From Burkholderiales bacterium (GTDB lineage: Bacteria > Pseudomonadota > Gammaproteobacteria > Burkholderiales > SG8-39), in contig JACZJV010000173.1 in the NCBI GenBank assembly GCA_014860355.1, positions 1 through 43,519 of the forward strand: 43,519 bases of DNA, in the 5' to 3' direction. The notes under the pieces are model-generated. The model was given only the letters and a program-made list of their open reading frames with translations, was not told the DNA's origin and did no database searches. Made by a program: the position numbers and the translations under genes. Shown one piece after another: positions 35,614-43,519 of the stretch (positions are counted from its first letter, which is position 1; every line of letters starts with the position of its first letter).

Positions 35614-36891
35614 ATGCCCTCATTTCCAATGAAAATCGGCCTAATCGGCCTTGGCTACGTAGGTCTTCCACTCGCCGTTGAGTTCGGCAAAAAGCGACCC
35701 GTATCGGGCTTCGACATCAAACCAGAACGCATCGCGGAACTTAACGCTGGCCATGACAGGACTATGGAGGTGGAACCGGAAGAATTGGCGGAAGCAACTT
35801 ACCTCACGTTCACATCAGATGCGAATACTTTAAAGGACTGTGCCATATTCATTGTCACCGTTCCTACCCCTATCGACCAAGCCAACCGCCCCGATCTTAC
35901 GCCGCTCGTAAAAGCATCGGAAACCGTAGGCCGTGCGATGGGCAAGGGCGCCATCGTGATCTACGAATCAACAGTGTATCCGGGCGCAACAGAAGAGATT
36001 TGCGTCCCTATTCTGGAACGCGAATCGGGTCTCAAGTTTAATGTTGATTTCTTCTGCGGCTACAGCCCAGAGCGAATCAATCCGGGCGACAAGCAGCACC
36101 GCTTGCCGAGCATCAAGAAAGTGACGTCGGGTTCCACTCCGGAAGTGGCGGAAGAGATCAATGCGCTCTACGCCGAAATCATCACGGCTGGCACCTACAA
36201 GGCCAGCAGCATAAAGGTAGCCGAAGCGGCAAAGGTGATCGAGAACACGCAACGCGACCTCAACATCGCGCTGATGAACGAACTGGCGCTCATCTTCCAT
36301 CGTTTAGGTATCGATACATTGGAGGTGCTCGAGGCGGCAGGTACCAAGTGGAACTTCCTGCCGTTCCGCCCGGGCTTGGTAGGAGGGCACTGCATTGGCG
36401 TCGACCCCTATTACCTGACCCACAAGGCGCAGGAGATTGGTTACCACCCGGAAGTGATCCTCGCCGGGCGCCGCACCAATGACGCCATGGCCGAATACGT
36501 TGCTAGTCAAATCATCAAATTGATGACCAGGCGCTCGATAAACGCAGTCGGATCGCGCGTATTGGTACTTGGACTCACGTTCAAGGAAAACTGTCCGGAT
36601 TTGCGCAATACCAAGGTCGTGGACATCGTTCGCGAACTGCAAACCTACAACGCGAAGGTGGATGTCTACGACCCATGGATCAATTTGCAAGAGGCCGAAG
36701 ACGAATACGACCTTAAGGCTCTGGCGCAAGTACCCGCAGCATCGACCTACGACGCCATTGTTCTGGCTGTAGCGCATCGACAGTTCGCCGATTGGGGCGC
36801 AAGTACAATTCGCAGCTTCGGCAAACCTAACCACGTGTTATACGACGTCAAATCGTTGCTTCCGAAGCACGCTGTGGACGGGAGACTCTGA
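35614..36891 (+). CDS. UDP-N-acetylhexosamine 6-dehydrogenase (TviB/WbpO-like)
   Basis: A 425-residue UDP-sugar dehydrogenase that oxidises C6 twice to give a uronic acid. The NAD motif is [17 protein letters not shown] (9-25). The catalytic cysteine is C260 in [12 protein letters not shown]. Other family blocks are [19 protein letters not shown] and [16 protein letters not shown]. The pattern is that of TviB/WbpO, acting on UDP-GlcNAc or UDP-GalNAc, not of UDP-glucose dehydrogenase. An ATG five codons later (MKIGLIG) is an alternative start. It is followed by a dead tviC-like epimerase gene, which in intact loci is its pathway partner. Confidence 0.93.
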   Translation: MPSFPMKIGLIGLGYVGLPLAVEFGKKRPVSGFDIKPERIAELNAGHDRTMEVEPEELAEATYLTFTSDANTLKDCAIFIVTVPTPIDQANRPDLTPLVKASETVGRAMGKGAIVIYESTVYPGATEEICVPILERESGLKFNVDFFCGYSPERINPGDKQHRLPSIKKVTSGSTPEVAEEINALYAEIITAGTYKASSIKVAEAAKVIENTQRDLNIALMNELALIFHRLGIDTLEVLEAAGTKWNFLPFRPGLVGGHCIGVDPYYLTHKAQEIGYHPEVILAGRRTNDAMAEYVASQIIKLMTRRSINAVGSRVLVLGLTFKENCPDLRNTKVVDIVRELQTYNAKVDVYDPWINLQEAEDEYDLKALAQVPAASTYDAIVLAVAHRQFADWGASTIRSFGKPNHVLYDVKSLLPKHAVDGRL

Positions 36892-36942
36892 AGAAGTTAA
36901 GTGCATGCGAGCACTTGCTTGGGCATTTGAAAACCGAGCGAC

Positions 36943-37377
36943 GTCGCTCGTCGACCACAGAGATGGCCAGTTTCATCGGTAGCAACCTGCTGTAAACACT
37001 CCTCAAACAAGACCGGGCAGTGGTGGGTTGGGACAATTTTTCCACTGGGCACCAGCAAAATCTGGATGAAGTACGGAATCTTGTTTCATCCGAGCGGTGG
37101 GTTCGCTTCAAATTTCGGCAATGGGACATTCGAAACATTACAGATCGCGTTCAGGCGTGCGGGTCCATCGATTACGTCCTACACCAAGCTGCTTCGGGCA
37201 GCGCACAGCGCTCTATAGAAGACGCTGTCATGACTAATAGCACCAATATCGATGGCCTTCTTAACATGCTTGCGTCCGCGCGGGATGCCAAGCCCAAACA
37301 CTTCATCCACTCTGCCGGCAGTTCTACCTACGGCGACCATCCATATTTACTGAAAGCGAAAGACCGGGTGAGCCTAT
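36943..37377 (+). pseudogene. decayed UDP-GlcNAc 4-epimerase (tviC/wbpP-like) fragment
   Basis: One frame reads FIGSNLL, a TAA stop (36993-36995), then TLLKQDRAVVGWDNFSTGHQ, QNLDEVRNLVSSERW, DYVLHQAASGSAQRS, TNIDGLLNMLASARDA and SSTYGDHPYLLKAKDR. This follows the TviC/WbpP epimerase family closely. Three lesions are visible: the glycine-rich NAD motif (TGVAG in the family) reads TTEMA, a stop replaces a codon after SNLL, and the sequence leaves the family after KAKDR, losing the catalytic Tyr-Lys pair and the whole C-terminal half. It cannot be functional. Confidence 0.85.
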
Positions 37378-37589
37378 ATGAAATTTTGCATGGGATGTCA
37401 TATCATCTCAATCAAAGGAGATCTGAATGTGGCCGGTGTCGCGCGAGGCGCATCCGAAACCATTTATCAATCTGCCGAATTACCTATATTTCCTTCTGAA
37501 TACCCTGAATCGTTCACTGGCAATCGGCGCGTAATGAGTGGTTACGGCACCAACCGCGATTATTATTTGACATTGCTGTCTCCATCACC
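37378..37589 (+). other. sequence after the epimerase fragment, no clear gene
   Basis: Two short open frames (ending at 37499 and 37593) run through here, but neither resembles a family I know. The 71-residue frame starting at 37378 has no good ribosome-binding site and overlaps the next gene. It may be the joint of the deletion that destroyed the epimerase. Confidence 0.4.
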
Positions 37590-38759
37590 ATGAAGTCCAT
37601 CCATGAACCGAAAGATCTTGCTATCAACGGTGCGCCGCCAGCTTTTGAGCAGCCGTTGCATGTAGGTCGACCCAACATTGGCAGTCGCGAAGCGTTCCTG
37701 AAACATGTGGAAAATATTTTTGAACACCGTTGGTTAAGCAATAACGGTCCGCTGATGCAGGAATTGGAGCAACGCGTTGCCGATCATCACAACGTGAAAC
37801 ACTGTGTTGCGATGTGCAACGGCACCTTGGCGCTGGAGATCGCAATCCGTGCTCTGGGCTTGGAGGGCGAGGTGATCGTGCCATCGTTCACTTTCATCGC
37901 CACGGCTCATGCCCTCCACTGGCAAGCCATCACACCGGTGTTTGCGGATATCGATCCGGCCACCCACAACCTGGACCCCGCCGCCGTGCGTCGCATGATC
38001 ACGCCGCGCACCTCAGGCATCATCGGTGTCCACCTGTGGGGACGCGGCGCTCCAGTCGATGAGTTGCAGGCGGTCGCCGACGACCATGGCCTCAAGCTGA
38101 TGTTCGATGCGGCTCATGCGTTCGGCTGCTCATACAAAGGCAAGATGATAGGTAACTTCGGCGCCTGTGAAGTGCTGAGCTTTCACGCCACCAAGTTCTT
38201 CAACACTTTCGAGGGTGGCGCAATCGTCACCAACAATGATGAGCTTGCCGAAACGGCGCGCCTGATGCGCAACTTTGGGTTCGCAGCGATTGACGAAGTC
38301 GTCCATCCAGGCACCAACGGAAAGATGATCGAAGTAGCCGCAGCGATGGGGCTGGTCAATCTGGATGCACTCGACAGCGTGATTGCGGCGAACCGCTGCA
38401 ATCAACAGGCCTATCGGGAAGCGCTAGCTGGTCTACCAGGTATCAGCCTGCTGAGCCATGACGAATCCGAGCGCAACAACTACCAGTATGTGGTGATGGA
38501 AGTCGGAGAAAAGTGCCCGGTATCCCGCGACCGGATAATCGAAGCATTGCACGCCGAGAACATCCGTGCGCGCAAATACTTCTGGCCAGGCTGTCATAGG
38601 ATGCAACCTTATCGCGAGCTATTTCCGCATGCCGGTATGTTGTTGCCCAATACTCAAAGGGTGGCTGATCGGGTGGTAGTGCTCCCTACCGGGACCACGA
38701 TAGATAACGACGCGATCAGTGATGTGGCCGCCGTAATTCGGGTTTTGGTGAACGGCTAG
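37590..38759 (+). CDS. DegT/DnrJ/EryC1 sugar aminotransferase, array copy 1
   Basis: A 389-residue PLP-dependent enzyme that would transfer an amino group to a keto sugar nucleotide. The cofactor lysine is K202 (SFHATKFFNTFEGG), and the Asp that holds the pyridine nitrogen is in MFDAAHAFG. An SNNGP motif near residue 52, MCNGTLALEIAIRALGLEGEV and PSFTFIATAHALHW are standard for the family. The C-terminal block has YFWPGCHRMQPYRE, a typical substrate-site element. Resemblance to copy 3 at 41913 is strongest. The sugar and position (C3 or C4) cannot be told from sequence. Confidence 0.92.
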   Translation: MKSIHEPKDLAINGAPPAFEQPLHVGRPNIGSREAFLKHVENIFEHRWLSNNGPLMQELEQRVADHHNVKHCVAMCNGTLALEIAIRALGLEGEVIVPSFTFIATAHALHWQAITPVFADIDPATHNLDPAAVRRMITPRTSGIIGVHLWGRGAPVDELQAVADDHGLKLMFDAAHAFGCSYKGKMIGNFGACEVLSFHATKFFNTFEGGAIVTNNDELAETARLMRNFGFAAIDEVVHPGTNGKMIEVAAAMGLVNLDALDSVIAANRCNQQAYREALAGLPGISLLSHDESERNNYQYVVMEVGEKCPVSRDRIIEALHAENIRARKYFWPGCHRMQPYRELFPHAGMLLPNTQRVADRVVVLPTGTTIDNDAISDVAAVIRVLVNG

Positions 38760-38822
38760 CCCCAAAATGCACCGGTGTATTGGTTACGAAACGCCCTAAT
38801 CACAAAATAATATTGGGATAAG

Positions 38823-39842
38823 TTGTTGAACGTGTCGACGAAAGAATACGAGGATTTCCCAAGCGAAAGTGGGGGTTACTTCGGTTTAGACCTGCCCGAT
38901 TATGGCGATCTTTACCCCGATGCAATCAAATTCCAGTCAGCACGCGCAGCAATTCGAGCAGTTCTAGAGTGCAATGGAATTACTCGCGTTATGATGCCCG
39001 CGTACATTTGCAGCTCTATCATCAAGTCGGCTGTAGACGCAGGATTGGAAGTGGAAACTTATGACCTTGATGAATCTCTTTACCCGAAACATTTGCCACG
39101 ATTACTCCCCGATAAATGCGCCTTCCTCTATGTCGATTATTTTGGACTAGGCCAGAAAAATATCATCCGTTTGCTTCAAGCTATTCCTTGTGAACGCTTG
39201 ATAATAGACAGCAGTCAAGCATTGTTTGCAAAACAAACAGCTGCCTTGGCAACGGTATACTCACCTCGAAAATTTGTGGGCTTGCCAGATGGAGGATTAC
39301 TGAGAGCCTCGCCTGAATTGAGGATTAATCCGCCTGCAGAGGAAGATAAAGACTCGTTTAAGCGCATGCGGTATTTGTTAGTACGCATGGCCTATTCTGC
39401 GCGCGAAGGATATGCGGATTTTCAAAACGCTCGAATCTCGTTGGATGATAACCATCCATTAGCTATGTCACGGTTGACTCAACGTTTGATGAAAAGCATT
39501 CGATGGGATCATGTTATCAAGCGCCGAAGAGATAACTACACAATTATGGCGCGAATGTTCGACGCAATAAATGATATGCACTGGTTGTTTGGAGAAAATG
39601 ATGTGCCTTTGTGTTACCCACTTACCTTGCGGGGAAGTGATATCGGCAAGACAAGAGACGATTTGGCTGCTTTGAATGTTTTCACGGCAACCTATTGGAA
39701 CGATGCGTCACCTAGAATTAAGGCGGCCTCAGTTGAAGCGGCGTTAATTGGCGAAACTCTTTTTCTTCCTATAGACCAACGGCTCGAATGTAACCAAACG
39801 GAGGCTATAGGAAGAGTGGTTTTAAAGCTAACCGGACTGTGA
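38823..39842 (+). CDS. diverged DegT-fold PLP-dependent protein
   Basis: A 339-residue protein with a PLP-enzyme layout but weak similarity to the flanking aminotransferases. KFQSARAAIRAVL, VMMPAYICSSIIKSAVDAGLEV and LIIDSSQALFAKQ match the fold's early beta-alpha units, and K150 in YSPRKFVGLPDGG sits where the cofactor lysine belongs. It is shorter than usual DegT enzymes by about 50 residues. There is no ATG near the N-terminus; TTG (38823 or 38826) or GTG (38832) must be used, with a weak GGGA before them. Base composition is clearly more AT-rich than the genes to the left, suggesting a separate origin. Catalysis is likely but unproven. Confidence 0.7.
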   Translation: MLNVSTKEYEDFPSESGGYFGLDLPDYGDLYPDAIKFQSARAAIRAVLECNGITRVMMPAYICSSIIKSAVDAGLEVETYDLDESLYPKHLPRLLPDKCAFLYVDYFGLGQKNIIRLLQAIPCERLIIDSSQALFAKQTAALATVYSPRKFVGLPDGGLLRASPELRINPPAEEDKDSFKRMRYLLVRMAYSAREGYADFQNARISLDDNHPLAMSRLTQRLMKSIRWDHVIKRRRDNYTIMARMFDAINDMHWLFGENDVPLCYPLTLRGSDIGKTRDDLAALNVFTATYWNDASPRIKAASVEAALIGETLFLPIDQRLECNQTEAIGRVVLKLTGL

Positions 39843-39975
39843 ATGCATGGAAATCATTTCATAAATACTTTTCGAGCACGGGACATCAATGAATTATGAA
39901 CTGAATACCTACGTATGAAATTGCGTCTAGAAAGCTCTATCTTAATGTGTCGGCCAAACATGCTGGAGTAAGGAA

Positions 39976-40683
39976 ATGTCAAATGAAAAGAATCGTTATC
40001 AAAAGTTTAATTTTGATGAATACGCTAGAAGCTGTTCACCAGACGACTTTTTAGGGCAGACGCGTCGCACAGTAAATGGAGTGCCAGTGTCCGATGAGCA
40101 GATAAAGTTAATACTCAATGCGATACGTTCGGCACTTGACCTAAAGCCAAATGACACACTTCTGGACATTGCATGCGGCAATGGTGCGCTGTCTCATTAC
40201 CTATTTGATTCATGCGCCGGATATTGTGGAGTCGACTTGTCTGAATATTTGATATCAGTGGCCAAGAAGAATTTTGAAGTCTTGCCCAACTACCGATTCG
40301 TACAACGAGGTGCGGCCGAATATGTGAGGTTAGAGCCTCAGCCAGAACAGTTTACAAAGGTGCTCTGCTACGGAAGTTTTCAGTATTTTCCGGGCGAAGA
40401 TGCGGCCGAAGTGCTTCGGTCACTGTTTGAAAAATTTAAAAGCGTTCAAACGGTATTCTTGGGAAATCTTCCAGATAGAGAACGGGCAGAAGATTTTTAT
40501 AAGAAAGGCCTACCAACTGATGAAGAGCTTCTGGATTGTTGTTCCCAGATGGGAACTTGGCGCACGCGCAACGAATTGGCGGAGCTGGCAGGTAATGCAG
40601 GGTGGAAGGTGAAGGTTTCAACCATGCCGTCTGAATTTCATGCTTCGCATTATCGCTTGGATGCATTGCTCAGTCGAGAGTGA
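39976..40683 (+). CDS. class I SAM-dependent methyltransferase
   Basis: A 235-residue methyltransferase. Motif I is LLDIACGNGALS (62-73), the acidic end of strand 2 is GVDLSEYLISVAKKNF, and a later strand reads VLCYGSFQYFPGEDAAE, the usual class I Rossmann arrangement. N-terminal residues 1-50 (including DEYARSCSPDDFLGQTRR) could form a substrate lid. A good ribosome-binding site, GGAGTAAGG, precedes the ATG. In this setting it may methylate an amino or hydroxyl group of an aminosugar; the substrate is not determinable. AT-rich like the preceding gene. It is 16 bp from the next aminotransferase. Confidence 0.85.
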   Translation: MSNEKNRYQKFNFDEYARSCSPDDFLGQTRRTVNGVPVSDEQIKLILNAIRSALDLKPNDTLLDIACGNGALSHYLFDSCAGYCGVDLSEYLISVAKKNFEVLPNYRFVQRGAAEYVRLEPQPEQFTKVLCYGSFQYFPGEDAAEVLRSLFEKFKSVQTVFLGNLPDRERAEDFYKKGLPTDEELLDCCSQMGTWRTRNELAELAGNAGWKVKVSTMPSEFHASHYRLDALLSRE

Positions 40684-40699
40684 CAGAGAGGACATGCAG

Positions 40700-41911
40700 A
40701 TGTCTAGGAAGAATAATTTAGAGGAATTGGCGATCTTTGGCGGGTCAAGTATGTTTGCGATCCCGAAATCGACTTCAAATTTACTGCAGCCTAATTTTAG
40801 ACAATTCATGGGCTACTCGAAGTTATTTTTCGACCAGCATCAATACACGAACAATGGCCCGAATGTAAAACTGCTCGAGCAGCGGCTGGCTGCTTTTCAT
40901 GAGACAGCGTATTGCGTGACGTTTTGCACCGGATTTTGGGCGATAGCACTCGCAATTGTCGCGCTCGCACTCAAAGGCAAGACCGAGATCGTGATGCCCT
41001 CTTTGACCTACCGCCGCTTGGCCGATATAGCAGCTTGGGTGAATTTGAAGCCACGTTTTTGCGAGGTGGAAGCGGCAACGCTCGCGATGAGTGCGGCAAC
41101 GGTGAGACCCTGTATCAATGAGAACACCGCCTTGATACTCGGGGCTCATCCGATTGTGAACTGTTGTGATGTGGATGGCTTGGTAGCGCTGGCGAAAGAG
41201 AAGAATATCCCGCTGCTGTTCGATTCCGTAGAGTCCGTTTATGAATCCACAGCCGGCGGCAAAGTGGGGGGATTCGGTAGTGCCGAGGCCTTTTCGCTGC
41301 ATGCCTGCAAACTGTTGAACGGCTTTGGGGGCGGCTACATCACCACCAATGATGCCAGCCTGGCAAGACAACTGGACTCGATGCGGGGATTTGGATTCGG
41401 AGGTGTGAACAATGTTGTCGTGCCCGACGGCATTAACGCCAGCCTCAACGAGATGCACGCGGCCATGACACTTGCCAGCCTAGACGGTGTGGATGAACAA
41501 GTTGAGCGCAATCGTCAGCGTTACTACACCTACAGGCGTTTGCTCCCCGCTATCCCTGGCATTCGGCTGCTCGAATTCAATGAGCGATACCGGGCAGGAT
41601 ATAAAAATATCGTGGTCGAACTTCTTGATGAATGGCCTTTGACTCGCGCCGACACCATTAGCATTTTGAACGCTGAAAAGATTCTTGCGCGGGCTTATTA
41701 CTCGCCGCCATTGCATCGCAAGCCGATGGCATTTCCCCATATACCAACAGATTTGCCGGTAACGGACAGGCTTGCGGAAGGATACCTGAACCTCCCCTGC
41801 GGGCAACTCGTCAGCAACGATGACATAGCCCGCATCGTTGAGATGCTGGGATTTATATCGGCCAACGCAAATCAGATCAACGATCGTTTGCGTGAGAATG
41901 GTGTGAAATAA
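40700..41911 (+). CDS. DegT/DnrJ/EryC1 sugar aminotransferase, array copy 2
   Basis: A 403-residue PLP enzyme. The cofactor lysine is K204 (SLHACKLLNGFGGG), and the pyridine-nitrogen Asp is in LLFDSVESVYES, where the common DxAHAxG is altered. The YTNNGP motif and TGFWAIALAIVALAL block are present, with Phe-Trp in place of the usual small residues near the phosphate-binding region. The ATG at 40700 is chosen because GAGAGG (40686-40691) lies 8 bp before it; the ATG at 40694 is too close. The next gene starts two bases after its stop. Confidence 0.88.
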   Translation: MSRKNNLEELAIFGGSSMFAIPKSTSNLLQPNFRQFMGYSKLFFDQHQYTNNGPNVKLLEQRLAAFHETAYCVTFCTGFWAIALAIVALALKGKTEIVMPSLTYRRLADIAAWVNLKPRFCEVEAATLAMSAATVRPCINENTALILGAHPIVNCCDVDGLVALAKEKNIPLLFDSVESVYESTAGGKVGGFGSAEAFSLHACKLLNGFGGGYITTNDASLARQLDSMRGFGFGGVNNVVVPDGINASLNEMHAAMTLASLDGVDEQVERNRQRYYTYRRLLPAIPGIRLLEFNERYRAGYKNIVVELLDEWPLTRADTISILNAEKILARAYYSPPLHRKPMAFPHIPTDLPVTDRLAEGYLNLPCGQLVSNDDIARIVEMLGFISANANQINDRLRENGVK

Positions 41912-41912
41912 G

Positions 41913-43103
41913 ATGAAGACAGCCAGCTTCGCCCTTTTCGGCGCAAAACCCGCATTCGATAAGCCGCTGCTCATTGGCCAACTCTACTTTCCATCTTGGG
42001 AACGCTATGAGACCGCATTCAGGGGCATCTTTGAGCGGCAGTACTACAACAACAATGGCCCTCTTCACGAAGAACTCGAAGAGAAGCTCCAGCAGTTCCT
42101 TGGGGTCAAGCACGCGATCTGCGTGAGCAACGCAACGTACGGACTGATGATGGTGGCGGACGCCATGGAGCTTTCGGGAAAAGTGATACTCCCTTCATTC
42201 TCCTTTGCTGCTTCGGCACAGTCGCTGAGTTGGGCAGGGCTGGAACCCGTTTTCTGCGATATTGATCCGGATACCCATCAAATCGCTATTGACCAGATCA
42301 GCGCGCTAATCGATGGAGGTGTCAGCGGGATCATGGGAGTGAATCTGTGGGGCGGGGCGTGCAACCCGAAAGCGATTGCTGATTTGGCTGCATCCAATGG
42401 TATTCAGTTGTATTTCGACTCAGCTGACGCTTTTGGCTGTACTGTCGATGGTGTGCGTATCGGTAATTTCGGGCGCGCCGAAGTGTTTTCCTTTGACGCG
42501 ACCAAAATCCTAAGCGCAACCGAAGGGGGATGTATCTGCACCAATGACGACGATCTGGCCGCACGTCTGCGGAGTATTCGACCTAGTTACGGAGCGGACA
42601 AACCGGTTAACATCGTCAGAGTTGTAAATGCGCGAATGTCGGAAGCGCAGGCCGCCATCGCGCTGATGAGTCTTGAGGACTTTCCGGCAAATCAGAAAAA
42701 CAATGAAGCCCTGTATCGGCTGTATGAGGCGCAATTAAATGCAATTCCGGGGCTGCATCTGGTCAGGCCAAGCGGGGTCGACTTCTCGAATTATCAGTAT
42801 CTGGTATGCAGGCTGGACGAACACGAATTCGGCCTGCCGCGGGATTTGCTCATAGAAATACTTAGGGCGGAAAACGTAGTCGCGCGGCGCTATTGTTATC
42901 CCGGCATGCATCGCAGTATTCCGTATGCTCAAGAACTGCCTCAATATCTGGATCAATTACCCAATACCGATAGTCTTTGCGCGTCGTGTATCCAGTTTCC
43001 AATCGGTGCGCTCGTCTCCGCTCAAGATGTCGAGCGCATTTGCAGTATTCTCGACAGGGCGCATCAAGCCTCGGCGGAAATCCATGCCCGGTATGAAAAA
43101 TAA
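41913..43103 (+). CDS. DegT/DnrJ/EryC1 sugar aminotransferase, array copy 3
   Basis: A 396-residue PLP enzyme. The cofactor lysine is K198 (SFDATKILSATEGG), with Asp in YFDSADAFGC. YNNNGPLHEELEEKL and ILPSFSFAASAQSLSWAGLEPVF follow the family exactly. It resembles array copy 1 more than copy 2, for example both have the A-x-x-x-F-[DE]-[KQ]-PL N-terminal phrase and an NLWGG/HLWGR block. It ends with an LPNTDSLCASCIQFPIG block lined up with LPNTQRVADRVVVLPTG of copy 1. Its 3' end overlaps the start of the WbqC-like gene, so the run from 40700 is an operon. Confidence 0.92.
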   Translation: MKTASFALFGAKPAFDKPLLIGQLYFPSWERYETAFRGIFERQYYNNNGPLHEELEEKLQQFLGVKHAICVSNATYGLMMVADAMELSGKVILPSFSFAASAQSLSWAGLEPVFCDIDPDTHQIAIDQISALIDGGVSGIMGVNLWGGACNPKAIADLAASNGIQLYFDSADAFGCTVDGVRIGNFGRAEVFSFDATKILSATEGGCICTNDDDLAARLRSIRPSYGADKPVNIVRVVNARMSEAQAAIALMSLEDFPANQKNNEALYRLYEAQLNAIPGLHLVRPSGVDFSNYQYLVCRLDEHEFGLPRDLLIEILRAENVVARRYCYPGMHRSIPYAQELPQYLDQLPNTDSLCASCIQFPIGALVSAQDVERICSILDRAHQASAEIHARYEK

Positions 43104-43519
43104 TCTAAGATTGGGCATCATGCAGCCCTATTTCTTTCCGTATCTGGGGCATTTCTCGTTGATTGCGGCCGTCGATGAATGGATAGTATTCGACATCACG
43201 CAGTACACCCCGAAAACCTGGATGAACCGTAACCGCGTTCTCCACCCCAGTGCGGGATGGCAGTATATAACGGTACCATTGTCTAACTCCTCGATTTCAA
43301 TCAAAACCCACGAAGCTCGGGTGTTGAACCTCTCCAAGACGAAAGCGAATATTGTCGGGAAATTGAGCCATTACAAGAAGAAGGCTCCGTACTTCGAGGC
43401 GATCAACGTACTAATCAATAAAGTATTCGACTCGGCCACGAACGATTCGCTTGTGCACCTCAATGTGTGCGGACTGGGTGCCGTATGCGGCTATTTGGAT
43501 ATTCCGTTCAATTATCGGA
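43084..43519 (+). CDS. WbqC-like family protein, 5' part only
   Basis: The frame starts at ATG 43084 (or 43093) inside the end of the previous gene and is open to the window edge. GIMQPYFFPYLGHFSLIAAVDEWIVFD followed by TPKTWMNRNRVL and GWQYITVPLS is the start of the WbqC family, found in O-antigen and capsule clusters and of uncertain biochemical role; some members are thought to modify aminosugars. (The first phrase marks only the location at residues 12-30.) About 145 residues are visible. Close coupling to the aminotransferase supports joint action. Confidence 0.85.
   Translation, partial: MPGMKNNLRLGIMQPYFFPYLGHFSLIAAVDEWIVFDITQYTPKTWMNRNRVLHPSAGWQYITVPLSNSSISIKTHEARVLNLSKTKANIVGKLSHYKKKAPYFEAINVLINKVFDSATNDSLVHLNVCGLGAVCGYLDIPFNYR

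Noticed and set aside
37378-37593. 71-codon frame after the epimerase fragment
   Set aside because: No ribosome-binding site, no family resemblance, and it overlaps the aminotransferase start; treated as debris.

Overview
The window reads as the chromosome of a GC-rich Gram-negative bacterium, most likely a betaproteobacterium. The evidence is the gene order ftsK-lolA-rarA-serS-tRNA-Ser, the divergent bamD / rluD-pgeF arrangement, a TonB/LolA/BamD-type outer membrane, and an EPS-type MarR regulator next to an RfaH-like antiterminator. No lineage below this level is claimed.

Layout. (1) 1-8145: the 3' part of a very large repetitive surface protein (filamentous-haemagglutinin style) whose window-edge repeats have a 312-318 bp period, then two tandem Crp/Fnr paralogues and an exported FecR-domain protein closed by a clear terminator. 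(2) 8146-14814: housekeeping genes ftsK, lolA, rarA, serS, tRNA-Ser(CGA) and tonB. (3) 14824-16737: a minus-strand iron-uptake pair (FTR1 permease plus periplasmic cupredoxin) with a Fur-box-like site inside its promoter, then an NlpC/P60 lipoprotein. (4) 16864-24479: a DinG/YoaA-type helicase, a UDP-glucuronate-4-epimerase-like SDR, a DenD-like SDR, a 23-bp perfect hairpin, bamD (minus), rluD, pgeF and a ZIP-family transporter. (5) 24569-27964: a complete, translationally coupled dTDP-L-rhamnose operon, rfbBACD.

(6) 27965-31388 is an accessory, regulatory stretch: a dead vapC, an AbrB-type vapBC pair, marR(EPS)-rfaH, REP-like palindromes, an exact ops element 115 bp after the rfaH-like gene, toxin remnants and a second vapBC pair. 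(7) 31515-43519 is an exopolysaccharide or O-antigen cluster: an SLBB-type export protein, a Wzz-type chain-length protein, a TviB-like UDP-sugar dehydrogenase, a decayed tviC-like epimerase, three clear DegT/DnrJ/EryC1 aminotransferases plus a fourth diverged one, a SAM methyltransferase, and the start of a WbqC-like gene running off the window.

How it fits together: the rhamnose operon and the UDP-sugar enzymes feed activated sugars to the polysaccharide cluster, and the Wza/Wzz-type proteins export it and set its length. The MarR-RfaH pair, with an ops site just downstream, looks like a self-contained local circuit that would let RNA polymerase read through the long cluster. The most unusual parts are this rfaH-ops arrangement, the DegT array, and the density of toxin-antitoxin genes and REP palindromes at the regulatory node.
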